From: Lachnospiraceae bacterium
GTDB taxonomy: Bacteria > Bacillota > Clostridia > Lachnospirales > Lachnospiraceae
Length of the DNA stretch: 64,000 nt
Reading direction: 5' to 3'
Assembly: GCA_910574185.1 (NCBI GenBank)
Contig: CAJSZQ010000002.1
Span: 1-64,000 of the forward strand
Below, one piece after another: positions 9,089 to 17,760 of this stretch (the stretch's first letter is position 1; each line of letters opens with the position of its first letter). The translations under genes and the position numbers were made by a program. The notes under the pieces are model-generated. The model had not been told where the DNA came from, did not search any database, and worked only from the letters and a program-made list of their open reading frames with translations.

Positions 9089-10024
9089 GTGAGATTAAGT
9101 ATGTTATTAGCTGCGCAGATTGGAGTTTTATTTCTGGTTGCGCTTGTCGGCTTACTGGTTGTGAGATACAAAATACTAAAGGAAGATGACAGCAAGGTTA
9201 TTTCCTGGCTGGTGGCTTATGTGTTGTCGCCCTGCGTAATTATTGAATCGTTTCAGATAGATTTTACTGCAGAGAAATTAAAGGGAATGGGGCTTGCGGT
9301 GGCGGCTGCAGTATTGGTTCAGGTTTTTCTTATGATAGGCTGCAAGGCGTTGGTGAAACCATTGCATCTGACGCCGATTGAACAAGCGTCCATCATTTAT
9401 TCCAATTGTGGAAACCTGATTGTGCCGTTGGTATCCTTCGTACTGGGGGGAGAGTGGGTGTTCTACAGCTGTGCCTATATGATGGTGTCAACAATACTGA
9501 CATGGACACACATGCAGTCGCTGCTTAGCAGGGGAAGAGGAAATAGTAATTTGAAAAATATTATTCTGAATCCCAATATTATAGCAATCATTATCGGACT
9601 TGTTTTGTTTTTTACCGGAATTCGCGTTCCAGAGGTGATAGAAAGTGCGATTGACGGATTTGGAGGCGCGATTGGTCCGGTCAGTATGCTGGTTGTGGGA
9701 ATGTTGATTGGAAATATGGATTTAAAATGGGTATTTACCAGAAAACGTCCCTATCTGGTCAGTGGGTTCCGACTGGTAGTATTTCCGGTGATAACGGCAG
9801 TTTTGTTTGCATTGGCAGTGCGGATGGGAGTTCATCCAGATGCAAAGTATATTCTCTTAGTGTCTCTTCTGGCAGCCAGCGCTCCTGTTGCGGTAATGGT
9901 AACTCAGATTACGCAGATTTATGACGGAGACGCCAGATATGCCAGCGTGATTAATGTCATGTCGGTCATATTCTGTCTTATTAGTATGCCGTTAGTGGTA
10001 CTTTTGTATGAGGGGCTGTGTTAA
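9089..10024 (+). CDS. AEC family (auxin efflux carrier-type) transporter
   Basis: A 311-residue integral membrane protein with about ten hydrophobic helices. It matches the AEC/Mem_trans family: a VVRYKILKEDDSKVISWLV start, YSNCGNLIVPLVSFVLG in the middle and a C-terminal half that begins NIIAIIIGLVLF. Members export or take up organic acids, often malate or amino-acid-like anions; the substrate cannot be read from sequence. The start is a GTG at 9089 with AGAGGAAA 6 bp upstream; an ATG at 9101 is the alternative. A strong terminator follows it. Confidence 0.85.
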   Translation: MRLSMLLAAQIGVLFLVALVGLLVVRYKILKEDDSKVISWLVAYVLSPCVIIESFQIDFTAEKLKGMGLAVAAAVLVQVFLMIGCKALVKPLHLTPIEQASIIYSNCGNLIVPLVSFVLGGEWVFYSCAYMMVSTILTWTHMQSLLSRGRGNSNLKNIILNPNIIAIIIGLVLFFTGIRVPEVIESAIDGFGGAIGPVSMLVVGMLIGNMDLKWVFTRKRPYLVSGFRLVVFPVITAVLFALAVRMGVHPDAKYILLVSLLAASAPVAVMVTQITQIYDGDARYASVINVMSVIFCLISMPLVVLLYEGLC

Positions 10025-10040
10025 TACATCACGATATAAA

Positions 10041-10090
10041 AGCCCCAAAGAGCAGAATCGTATTGCTCTTTGGGGCTGATGTTAATTCTT
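10041..10090 (+). terminator. Terminator after the AEC transporter
   Basis: AGCCCCAAAGAGCA pairs perfectly with TGCTCTTTGGGGCT (14 bp) around a 9-nt loop. The following sequence is TG-rich then TTCTTTTAAGTTTT. It may serve both converging genes. Confidence 0.85.
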
Positions 10091-10146
10091 TTAAGTTTTA
10101 TGTAACAGATTAACTTGCGGAACTATCACAATTCTTTGACGGCTTC

Positions 10147-10569
10147 CTATCCAATGAAGTTACATCCCTCGAATGCTTCGTCCGTCAGGTCCTCCCGCTT
10201 TGCACTTAAGCTTACATAAAAATCAACGCCGCATTCAGCAGAAAGCTGTTTTAATCTTGCAACGAAAACAGGAATATTCTCTAAAGTGAACTCGGCCTGC
10301 TTCATGAGACCGTCAATAAATACACATTCTAAATCGTGATTTGCACTATACATTCCATATAAGAAGCCGATATAACCGTCTGTGTTTGTGATTGCCGGAT
10401 AATCGTCCATACATACTACGCGAATAGAAAAGCCTACATTCCTTGTGTCGCGATGACTGTTCTTTAAGAATACGAGATTACCCTTGCAAGCCTTTACCTG
10501 CTCGTTGGCAAGTTCCATCATCTTCTGTGTTTTTCCGCTGCCTTTTGGGCCTGTTAATAAATTTACCAT
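10147..10569 (-). CDS. Small P-loop ATP-binding protein, function unknown
   Basis: A 140-residue protein with a Walker A motif GPKGSGKT at residues 7-14 and a Walker B-like CVFIDGLMKQ around residue 92. It is short and lacks any further recognised domain. The ATG at 10569 is chosen because AAGGAG lies 11 bp upstream; a TTG three codons earlier is less likely. It stands alone on the minus strand between the AEC transporter and the leuS T-box. I infer a nucleotide-dependent role only. Confidence 0.7.
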   Translation of the reverse strand: MVNLLTGPKGSGKTQKMMELANEQVKACKGNLVFLKNSHRDTRNVGFSIRVVCMDDYPAITNTDGYIGFLYGMYSANHDLECVFIDGLMKQAEFTLENIPVFVARLKQLSAECGVDFYVSLSAKREDLTDEAFEGCNFIG

Positions 10570-10718
10570 TGGAAACAACTCCTTTATGTATATATTTTTG
10601 AGTAGCTTTGTCGCTCAAATTCTATAAATCCATTATACACGAAAGAGACAGGAGGGACAACTAAAAAAAGAATTAATTAACAGATTGTTCGTTCTGGGGT
10701 TTGAATAGGAGAAACTGC

Positions 10719-10747
10719 TTGACTTCTGAGTTGTTTCTACTTATAAT
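10719..10747 (+). promoter_or_regulatory. Promoter of the leuS T-box transcript
   Basis: TTGACT at 10719-10724 and TATAAT at 10742-10747, 17 bp apart, a near-consensus sigma-A promoter placed about 30 bp before the T-box. Confidence 0.85.
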
Positions 10748-10777
10748 AATGCGTATGTAAGAAAATAAAGAAAAACA

Positions 10778-11072
10778 GAGAAGAGGAGTAGTAAGAGCCT
10801 ATCGTTTTCAGAGAGCTGCCGTACGGTGCAAGGCAGCGGCGTAATCTCCCAACTCGCCTCGGAGTTCTGCCAGTGAGCCGGAGCAGTGAATGAAGCGCTG
10901 CAGGAGTATTTTCGGTGAGCCGGCAGCGGGACTTCCCGTTACAGAAGCAATGAGTGCATACGGCCGGAACATTGTATGAACCACGCAATGATATGACAGA
11001 GCCGCATGAATAAGAGTGGTACCACGGAATTAAAGCCTTTTCGTCTCTTGCGGGATGAGAGGTTTTTTCATT
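10778..11072 (+). ncRNA. T-box leader of leuS, Leu (CTC) specifier
   Basis: The leader has the ordered T-box marks: GAGTAGTAAGAGCC at the base of stem I, the AGAGAGCTGCC bulge side, a distal GGTGCAAGGCAGC, the specifier loop AACTCGCCTCGGAG, and the T-box proper AGAGTGGTACCACGG at about 11011-11025. The codon in the specifier position is CTC (10853-10855), which is leucine and fits the downstream leuS. The T-box is followed by a TCTCT/AGAGG stem and six T residues (about 11043-11068). Uncharged leucine tRNA is expected to favour read-through. Confidence 0.92.
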
Positions 11073-11201
11073 CTGTCAAGGTTTAGAACTGTGCGGATGA
11101 GTTACGGAGAGAGTAGGTGTATTGTCTTCCGGGCAGATGCCCTGTATAGTTTGATATTTTAGAGACAGATTATTAGTAATTTGTGAAAGGAAGGAAAATT
11201 T

Positions 11202-13634
11202 ATGGCACAGAAGATTGTTTATAATCATAAGGCAATCGAAAAGAAATGGAGAGAGAACTGGGAAAAGAACCCGGTGAATCCGAAGGTTGACAAGGATGGC
11301 AACAAGAAGCAGAAGTATTACTGTCTGGATATGTTCCCATATCCGTCGGGGAATGGTCTACATGTAGGACATTGGAGAGGGTATGTGATTTCCGATGTAT
11401 GGAGCAGGTATAAGCTGCTGCAGGGATACTATCTGGTACATCCTATGGGGTGGGATGCATTTGGCCTTCCGGCAGAGAATTATGCAATTAAAATGGGCGT
11501 GCATCCGGCTAAATCCACAGCTCAGAATGTGGCGAATATTAAGAAGCAGATTAATGAAATCGCTGCTCTTTACGATTGGGATATGGAAGTGAATACCACA
11601 GATCCGGGGTTCTATAAGTGGACTCAGTGGATTTTTGTAAAGATGTTCAAGGAAGGTCTTGCGTACGAGAAGGAATTTCCGATTAACTGGTGCCCGTCCT
11701 GTAAAACGGGTCTTGCGAATGAAGAGGTAGTCAATGGCAAATGCGAGCGCTGTGGGACAGAGGTTACCAAGAAGAATCTCCGCCAGTGGATGTTAAAGAT
11801 TACTGCTTACGCAGAGCGTCTGTTAAATGACTTAGACAAGCTGGACTGGCCAGAGAAAGTTAAAAAGATGCAGACAGACTGGATTGGTAAGTCTTATGGG
11901 GCAGAGGTTGATTTTCCGATAGACGGAATGGAGGAAAAGATTACCGTTTATACTACAAGACCGGATACTTTGTATGGCGCTACGTTTATGGTTCTGGCTC
12001 CGGAGCATAAACTGGCGGCGAAGCTGGCGACGGAGGAGACGAAAGAAGCAGTAGAGAAATATATTTATGATTCGTCCATGAAGTCTAATGTAGACCGTAT
12101 GCAGGATAAAGAGAAGACCGGCGTATTTACTGGAAGCTATGCAATTAATCCCTTAAATGGTGAGAAGACGCCAATCTGGCTGTCGGATTATGTACTTGCC
12201 GATTATGGTACAGGGGCAATTATGTGTGTGCCTGCTCACGATGACAGAGACTTTGAATTTGCAACGAAATTCGGGATTCCGATTGTACAGGTTATTGCCA
12301 AAGACGGCAAAGAAATCGAGAATATGACCGAAGCCTATACCGAAGCGGCCGGAACCATGATTAATTCCGGTGAGTGGAATGGTATGGAGTCGGCGGTTCT
12401 GAAAAAAGAGGCTCCGCATATGATTGAGAAGCGGGGTATCGGACGTGCGACGGTTAATTATAAGCTTCGCGACTGGGTATTTTCACGTCAGCGTTACTGG
12501 GGCGAGCCAATTCCAATCGTACATTGTCCGAACTGTGGATGCGTGCCAGTGCCGGAAGAAGAACTTCCATTAACCCTTCCGGATGTAGATTCCTATGAAC
12601 CTACCGGAACTGGGGAATCTCCGTTGGCCGGAATCGAGGAATGGGTAAATACTACCTGTCCGAGTTGCGGCAAACCAGCAAAGAGGGAGACGAATACTAT
12701 GCCTCAGTGGGCAGGTTCTTCCTGGTATTTCCTGCGGTATGTGGATAATCACAACAGCCAGGAACTGGTTTCCAGAGAGAAGGCAGATGAGATGCTTCCG
12801 GTAGATATGTATATTGGAGGGGTAGAGCATGCGGTGCTACATCTGTTGTATTCCCGATTCTATACGAAGTTCCTCTGTGATATCGGTGTAATTGATTTTG
12901 ACGAGCCTTTCCATAAGCTGTTCAATCAGGGGATGATTACAGGTAAGAATGGTATCAAAATGAGCAAGTCAAAGGGCAATGTGGTTTCGCCGGATGATTT
13001 GGTTCGGGATTACGGCTGCGACTCCTTAAGGATGTATGAGTTGTTTGTGGGACCGCCGGAATTAGACGCAGAGTGGGATGACAGAGGAATTGACGGTGTA
13101 TCGAGATTCTTAAAGAAAGTTTGGAACCTTGTGATGGACAGCAAGGATAAGAATATACAGGCAACGAAAGAGATGATTAAGGTTCGCAACAAGCTGATTT
13201 ACGATGTGACCACACGTCTGGAGAGTTTTAGTCTGAATACAGTTATTTCAGGATTTATGGAGAATACCAATAAGTTGACGGATATTGCAAAGAAGGCAGG
13301 CGGAATAGATACGGATACTTTAAAGAATCTGGCAGTGCTTTTGGCTCCGTTTGCTCCGCATATTGCAGAAGAGATTTGGGAGCAGCTTGGCGGAAGCGAT
13401 TCTGTATTTCGGGCGGGATGGCCGGTTTATGACGAGGAGGCCATGAAGGACGACGAGATTGAGATTGCCGTACAGATTAATGGAAAGACCAAATCTGTTA
13501 TTAAGATTGCAGCGGATGCATCTAAGGATGACGCGCTGGCAGCAGGTAAAGCGGCGATTGCCGATAAACTTACCGGGACAATTGTAAAAGAGATTTATGT
13601 TCCGGGAAGGATAATTAATATCGTGCAGAAGTAA
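11202..13634 (+). CDS. leuS: Leucyl-tRNA synthetase
   Basis: An 810-residue class I aminoacyl-tRNA synthetase. It carries the HIGH signature as GLHVGH (about residue 49), a zinc-type CPSCKTG...CERCG pair, the CP1 editing domain with TTRPDTLYGATF and CVPAHDDRDFEFA, a second CPNCG...CPSCG set, the KMSKS motif as IKMSKSKGN, and an anticodon-binding C-terminal part. It charges tRNA-Leu and corrects mischarged products. The start follows GAAAGGAAGG. It is controlled by the T-box upstream. Confidence 0.98.
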   Translation: MAQKIVYNHKAIEKKWRENWEKNPVNPKVDKDGNKKQKYYCLDMFPYPSGNGLHVGHWRGYVISDVWSRYKLLQGYYLVHPMGWDAFGLPAENYAIKMGVHPAKSTAQNVANIKKQINEIAALYDWDMEVNTTDPGFYKWTQWIFVKMFKEGLAYEKEFPINWCPSCKTGLANEEVVNGKCERCGTEVTKKNLRQWMLKITAYAERLLNDLDKLDWPEKVKKMQTDWIGKSYGAEVDFPIDGMEEKITVYTTRPDTLYGATFMVLAPEHKLAAKLATEETKEAVEKYIYDSSMKSNVDRMQDKEKTGVFTGSYAINPLNGEKTPIWLSDYVLADYGTGAIMCVPAHDDRDFEFATKFGIPIVQVIAKDGKEIENMTEAYTEAAGTMINSGEWNGMESAVLKKEAPHMIEKRGIGRATVNYKLRDWVFSRQRYWGEPIPIVHCPNCGCVPVPEEELPLTLPDVDSYEPTGTGESPLAGIEEWVNTTCPSCGKPAKRETNTMPQWAGSSWYFLRYVDNHNSQELVSREKADEMLPVDMYIGGVEHAVLHLLYSRFYTKFLCDIGVIDFDEPFHKLFNQGMITGKNGIKMSKSKGNVVSPDDLVRDYGCDSLRMYELFVGPPELDAEWDDRGIDGVSRFLKKVWNLVMDSKDKNIQATKEMIKVRNKLIYDVTTRLESFSLNTVISGFMENTNKLTDIAKKAGGIDTDTLKNLAVLLAPFAPHIAEEIWEQLGGSDSVFRAGWPVYDEEAMKDDEIEIAVQINGKTKSVIKIAADASKDDALAAGKAAIADKLTGTIVKEIYVPGRIINIVQK

Positions 13635-14172
13635 TATGAGAGAAAATCTCATGAAAATGTATGGGTCTTGAAAACATGAAAGTTTTCGCTGAATACAACG
13701 GTTTGCAACATTTTTATCCCATGAAAAGTGCCATGAATTATCTCAGAATATCGTAATTTATTTTTAAAATGGAGTAATAATGGAGTAAATATTTCGGGAA
13801 GACATTAAAGGAATGACGCGGATAGTAGAGATATTGTCTGCGTCATTTTTAAGAGGGATAGTGTAGAGAATTTAAAATTTGCGATTAAGGAAGTGAAAAA
13901 GATATACAACCTGTTTTTACATTACAGTACGAGGAATTTGCTGTGGCAGATTATTTGTCAAAGAATATATAAAGAGGCTTCAGTATGGATTCCCTCTTCA
14001 GCACAGGAAAAAGTAAGTTCAGTAGTCGAGTAGATGGTTAAAAGTTTGTTGGATTGAAAAATGATATAGCAGAGTACTTGTAGGGTCACGAACCTTGCAA
14101 GTACTTTTGGCTGTTAGTTGGCGTTCCTCTTTAAGTAGAGAGATTCTTTTGTCACTTCTTTCTCAGATGCCT
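13635..14172. other. Gene-free AT-rich stretch after leuS
   Basis: No convincing gene is seen. It holds a hairpin with a T run (13812-13850) and a near-repeat ATGGAGTAATAATGGAGTAAA at about 13771. Base composition becomes more AT-rich from here on, which fits the left side of a small inserted islet. Confidence 0.4.
13812..13852 (+). terminator. Terminator-like hairpin, left copy of a flanking repeat
   Basis: AATGACGCGGA pairs with TCTGCGTCATT around about 15 nt and is followed by TTT. Its right arm TCTGCGTCATTTTT (13837-13850) recurs in the same direction at 16384-16397. Confidence 0.55.
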
Positions 14173-14400
14173 TTATGTGACTGTCATGTACTCCGTTGTC
14201 GATATAAAGCAATCATCAGCCTGTGAGTAGGAGAGCATGGTAACTTTCGGTTCATTGGTCTTTGTATCAATTCCATAATAGTAGTTCCATATGGATACTT
14301 TCAAAATCTCTTGTGAAAACGCTATGCCGGTCTGAGTGGAAGAAATCAGACGGACAATCGTAGAAGTCAGAGCAGTCTTGGATGAATGGCTGGAATATCA
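14173..14400 (-). pseudogene. Remnant of an unknown gene, left copy
   Basis: A minus-strand frame without a start encodes about 75 residues and ends in YMTVT followed by a stop. It includes the phrase WNYYYGIDTKTNEPKVT. A second minus-strand fragment at 16180-16345 has IYYYGINTETYKQEIT in the same relative place. The two are clearly related, and both lack their N-terminal halves, so they look like decayed copies of one gene. The family is not recognised. Confidence 0.55.
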
Positions 14401-14688
14401 ATGCAAAAGGGCTTGATTTGGAGCAAACATCAATTTAGACTTATAAATATGTCAATAAATCTTCAACTTAATGAAAAGCAAATTTGATAAAGATAATTGA
14501 TTTAATTTAAAGAAGCAGAAGTGATTCTTTATTATTATGTTCGTATCAAGTAGAGAACTTATGCTTTGAAAAGAAATGAAATTGAAACAACAGAAATCGA
14601 AGATTTGCACGAAAAAAGTAAATGTGATATAATATTCAAAATTTAGAATTGGGATAGAATTATTCATCAGAGAAGAGGTGTTAGTGTA

Positions 14689-15210
14689 ATGGATAAAGAA
14701 AAGAAGATTAAGTATTCAGAAGCTTTACTTAATGCGTATCAAAATGGTGTATTAAAAATTGTGTGGAGTGCATCTGGTTTTTCTATAGCTATTGACTCGA
14801 AAAGAAAAGAAACAATTCCAGAAATAAAGGAAGAAGAGTTTGTTGAGTATGCATTTTCTGTAATTAAAATAATTATTGACTTAGCAGAAGAAAAAGAAAT
14901 AGATGAAAACTACAAAAATGATTTAGAAACTGCAAAAAAAATCTTTGATAAAGAACACGATTTAAAAAATCATCTTTATATAAAAAAGAACAGCAAAATA
15001 GATTGCTTTAAGTTATTAGAATATGAGATTATTAGTCATAGAAGCGAAGATAACCCAACCAATATAGAAGTAACATCTGCTATTATAAAAATGGTAATTG
15101 AAAGGGGAGATGATGAATCGACATATACATTTGAAACTTCAAGGAGGGATTTAGAAGATATAATAGCTAAATTAATTGAAATAAAGGAAAAGATAGAAAT
15201 GATACAATAA
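14689..15210 (+). CDS. Unknown protein upstream of a DUF433/DUF5615 pair
   Basis: A 173-residue, acidic and lysine-rich protein with no recognised domain. It is rich in predicted helix in the middle (residues 48-90) and at the C terminus. The start ATG has GAAGAGGTG upstream. It ends 13 bp before the next gene and shares its very AT-rich codon use, so the three genes probably form one operon acquired together. A tie to toxin-antitoxin function is suggested only by location. Confidence 0.7.
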   Translation: MDKEKKIKYSEALLNAYQNGVLKIVWSASGFSIAIDSKRKETIPEIKEEEFVEYAFSVIKIIIDLAEEKEIDENYKNDLETAKKIFDKEHDLKNHLYIKKNSKIDCFKLLEYEIISHRSEDNPTNIEVTSAIIKMVIERGDDESTYTFETSRRDLEDIIAKLIEIKEKIEMIQ

Positions 15211-15223
15211 GGAGGAAATAATT

Positions 15224-15652
15224 ATGACAGAGCTTTTGGTAAAGGCAACTGGAACAAAATTTCCTAATACATATACATATAAGAAAAAAAATTGGACAGA
15301 AAAGGAATACGAAGCTGATTTTGGACTAAATTTGAATGGTAAGGCATATAATATAGGCATGAAGCATAATATTATATTCTGGGAAAATGGTAAAGTAAAA
15401 TATCAAGAGATTGAACAGTATTTAAAAAAAATAGCAAAAAAATTTGCACAGATTCAAATTGATGAAAAAAAACTTAGTGGTATGCCAGTGATTAAAAATA
15501 CTAGAATACCTGTTAGTCTTGTTGTTGCGTGTCTAAAAGATGAAATGACTTTTGAAGAAATTTGTGAGGAGTATGGAATTACTAAGGAAGATATAGAAAA
15601 GTCTATGGAATATGTGATAGAAGTTTTGGATATCCCGTATCAGGAAGGTTAG
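15224..15652 (+). CDS. DUF433 domain protein, likely antitoxin
   Basis: A 142-residue protein. The last 60 residues form a DUF433 domain, a small winged-helix-like DNA-binding fold seen in VapB-type antitoxins: the run SGMPVIKNTRIPVSLVV, then EICEEYGITKEDIE. The N-terminal 75 residues are an extra, unrecognised domain. AAGGAGG lies 9 bp before the ATG. The stop is 2 bp before the partner toxin gene. In the family, DUF433 proteins neutralise DUF5615 PIN-like nucleases and repress their own operon. Confidence 0.82.
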   Translation: MTELLVKATGTKFPNTYTYKKKNWTEKEYEADFGLNLNGKAYNIGMKHNIIFWENGKVKYQEIEQYLKKIAKKFAQIQIDEKKLSGMPVIKNTRIPVSLVVACLKDEMTFEEICEEYGITKEDIEKSMEYVIEVLDIPYQEG

Positions 15653-15654
15653 AA

Positions 15655-16059
15655 ATGAAGGTACTATTGGATGAAAATATTACACAAAAATCAATATCAG
15701 TTTTAGAAAAATATGGACATGATGTTATTCATGTATTGGATCGATTTAATGCAGGAAAAAGTGATGAAAGTGTATTTCGTTTAGCGCTGGAAGAAAAACG
15801 TGCTCTGATTACGTTAAATGGAAAAGATTTTGTGGTTTTAATTCCGCCGAGTGCAGAACTGAAATGGCATTATGGTTTGATTTGGCTTAGGGGATTTCAA
15901 GTTACTAAAAAAACCTATGAGAGCGTTATGGATGTAATTGGACTTTTTTTAAAGAGTAAAGGTGATTCTATAGCAAATACATACTATGTAGTAAAGAAAA
16001 AGGGCGATTCATATGAGATAGCTCAAAGATATCCAAAATCTAAAAACATATCGATGTGA
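15655..16059 (+). CDS. DUF5615 PIN-like protein, likely toxin
   Basis: A 134-residue protein of the DUF5615 (PIN-like, Mut7-C-like) family. It starts MKVLLDENI, then has VIHVLDRFNAGKSDESVF and ALITLNGKDF; the Asp residues at the strand ends (D6 and the GKDF Asp) are the expected metal-binding positions of a ribonuclease. It is translationally coupled to the DUF433 gene. The pair is a typical type II toxin-antitoxin module; its RNA target is unknown. Confidence 0.82.
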   Translation: MKVLLDENITQKSISVLEKYGHDVIHVLDRFNAGKSDESVFRLALEEKRALITLNGKDFVVLIPPSAELKWHYGLIWLRGFQVTKKTYESVMDVIGLFLKSKGDSIANTYYVVKKKGDSYEIAQRYPKSKNISM

Positions 16060-16179
16060 AATTTAGCAGATTAAAAAACTAGTGAGGTCAAGGAACAAGG
16101 CGAAGTCGATACGCCATAGGGCAGTCCTAGACGTTTCTTATGCCAGTTCTTTTTCAAATTCTTTCATTGGACAGATAAA

Positions 16180-16345
16180 CTAGCTGTCTGTAATCTGATA
16201 ATATTTCTTTGTCTTTGAGCAGGTGAGTTCTGTTATCTCCTGCTTGTAAGTCTCTGTGTTGATTCCATAATAATAAATGATAGATGTTTCTATAATCAGT
16301 GTCATTCCTGTGACAGATGAAGTATATGAGATTTTCTATAATTAG
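16180..16345 (-). pseudogene. Remnant of an unknown gene, right copy
   Basis: About 50 residues on the minus strand ending KKYYQITDS and a stop, containing IYYYGINTETYKQEIT. It is related to the remnant at 14173-14400 and in the same orientation. It is followed at 16384 by the direct repeat TCTGCGTCATTTTT, so each remnant is paired with one copy of that repeat. Confidence 0.5.
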
Positions 16346-16440
16346 GAGATAAAGCAGACGGAATAGAAGACGTGGAAACAATATCTGCGTCATTTTTTTG
16401 TAAATAATAAAGCATAAAAAAATATTTCTTTAAAATAGTA

Positions 16441-16468
16441 TTGACAAAATATTATTTCGGAATATAAT
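16441..16468 (+). promoter_or_regulatory. Promoter of the RpiR operon
   Basis: A consensus TTGACA at 16441-16446 and TATAAT at 16463-16468 with 16 bp between. The long 5' leader (about 270 bp) that would result is unusual. Confidence 0.75.
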
Positions 16469-16493
16469 GTTTGTATAAAATAAATTATTCCGA
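16457..16493. promoter_or_regulatory. Candidate operator over the RpiR promoter
   Basis: TCGGAATA at 16457-16464 is the inverse of TATTCCGA at 16486-16493. The left arm touches the -10 box, a suitable place for a sugar-phosphate-responsive RpiR regulator to repress its own operon. This is an inference from position. Confidence 0.45.
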
Positions 16494-16749
16494 TTAGTTT
16501 GTTGGGAAAATTTTATTTTGCGCAATATAACGAATTTTCGGATTCCTATGAGGAAAAGGGATATATATTATATACTTTGTGGATTATGAAAGATTAGTCA
16601 GTGCAGCAAAAGAATCTGTAGAGAAGGAATTTTGTAAATATATCAGATGGCAGCAGTGGAAGTTTTATTGGGAAAGAGTATATGGATAAGTTTGGGAAGC
16701 AGTATAATATTTTTTTCACATGCTCCCAAGTTACAAAGGGGGAATGATT

Positions 16750-17598
16750 TTGGCGAAAGAAATGTCCATAAGAAGTCAGATTTTTAGTGCATATGACAGT
16801 TTGTTTGATGCAGAAAAGAAAGTGGCGGATTATTTGATGAATTATCCAGAGCAGGCAATTGAAATGTCGGTATCTGAGCTTGCGGCGAAAAGTGACGCGA
16901 GCCAGGCAACGGTTGTCAGGCTTTGCAAAAAAGTAGGATGCAGCGGTTTCCATCAATTGAAAATTAAGATGGCGAAAGAAATGCGCGAACAGGAAGACTA
17001 TGTTGTATCCAATGAGGTGAATGTTAACCAGATTAAGACTTCTCTTATGAATATTTTGGCGAGCAAAGTTGAGGAATTGAAGGAAACTATAGGCAATATT
17101 GATGAAAATATTATGAGTGAAATTATCCGTTGTATAGAGCATGCTGGAATTGTAGAATTTGCAGCAATGGGGAATACGATTCCTATTGCTCTGGATGGCA
17201 GTTATAAGTTCAATCAGCTCGGCATCCCTGCAGTGTCCTCTACGATTTGGGAGACCCAGCAGGCATTTGCATTTAATTTAAAAAAAGACGATGTTTTGAT
17301 TGTGATTTCCGCTTCTGGCGCATCTAGATATTTGCTGAAAATGGCGGAGATTGCCCATAATAATCGGGCGGTAGTGGTGGCGATTACGAATCAGCCGCAT
17401 TCTCCGCTGGCAGAAGAGAGTGATTATGTTCTTGTGACGGCCACAAGAGAGAATATTTTTCATGAGCAGGCAAGCTTTACACGTATGGCGGCTATGGCAG
17501 TAATAGACAGTCTGTTTTTGTTCCTGTTTTCTATGAAAAGAGATTCTTTTCAGCATCTGTCGGAACATGAACAGGTGGTGTCTGAAGAAAAGATATAA
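16750..17598 (+). CDS. MurR/RpiR family transcriptional regulator
   Basis: A 282-residue regulator. The N-terminal helix-turn-helix domain covers about residues 1-80 (LAAKSDASQATVVRLCKKVG is its recognition region), and the C-terminal SIS domain (about 110-260; VIVISASGASRYLL and ITNQPHSPLAEESDYVL) should bind a phosphosugar. The start is uncertain: AGGGGG ends one base before the ATG at 16744, so the TTG at 16750 is better spaced. It precedes an oxidoreductase and a fragment of a sugar-phosphate isomerase, so it likely controls sugar use. Confidence 0.88.
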   Translation: MAKEMSIRSQIFSAYDSLFDAEKKVADYLMNYPEQAIEMSVSELAAKSDASQATVVRLCKKVGCSGFHQLKIKMAKEMREQEDYVVSNEVNVNQIKTSLMNILASKVEELKETIGNIDENIMSEIIRCIEHAGIVEFAAMGNTIPIALDGSYKFNQLGIPAVSSTIWETQQAFAFNLKKDDVLIVISASGASRYLLKMAEIAHNNRAVVVAITNQPHSPLAEESDYVLVTATRENIFHEQASFTRMAAMAVIDSLFLFLFSMKRDSFQHLSEHEQVVSEEKI

Positions 17599-17603
17599 GA
17601 GAT

Positions 17604-17744
17604 ATGATGATGAAGAGGAGATGTGCAGAGATTGCGCTGTCTTATGTGCCTGAAGAAGGGATTATCGGATTGGGAGGCAAAGAGACAATCGGTTATCTGG
17701 CAGAAAGAATTAAGAAGGCCGGGAATAAGGTAAGAATTGAATAG
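17604..17744 (+). pseudogene. Truncated ribose-5-phosphate isomerase A-like fragment
   Basis: A 46-residue frame between the regulator and the oxidoreductase. It reads AEIALSYVPEEGIIGLGG and KETIGYLAERIKKAGN, which is the first helix-strand-loop of RpiA-like isomerases (the loop is normally GLGTGST). The remaining 170 or more residues are missing and the frame closes with TAG. It is either a relic or a free-standing small domain; a relic is more likely. Confidence 0.5.
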
Positions 17745-17760
17745 AAAAGAGGACTGAACT

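Larger units (their letters stand above)
16346..16749. other. Regulatory stretch upstream of the RpiR gene
   Basis: Holds the right repeat copy (16384-16397), a strong promoter (16441-16468) and an inverted repeat. From 16500 to 16740 I see no gene and no clear structure. Confidence 0.4.

Noticed and set aside
13760-13800. Possible integrase attachment site after leuS
   Set aside because: Only a short near-repeat was seen; no tRNA end and no intact integrase are present to support it.
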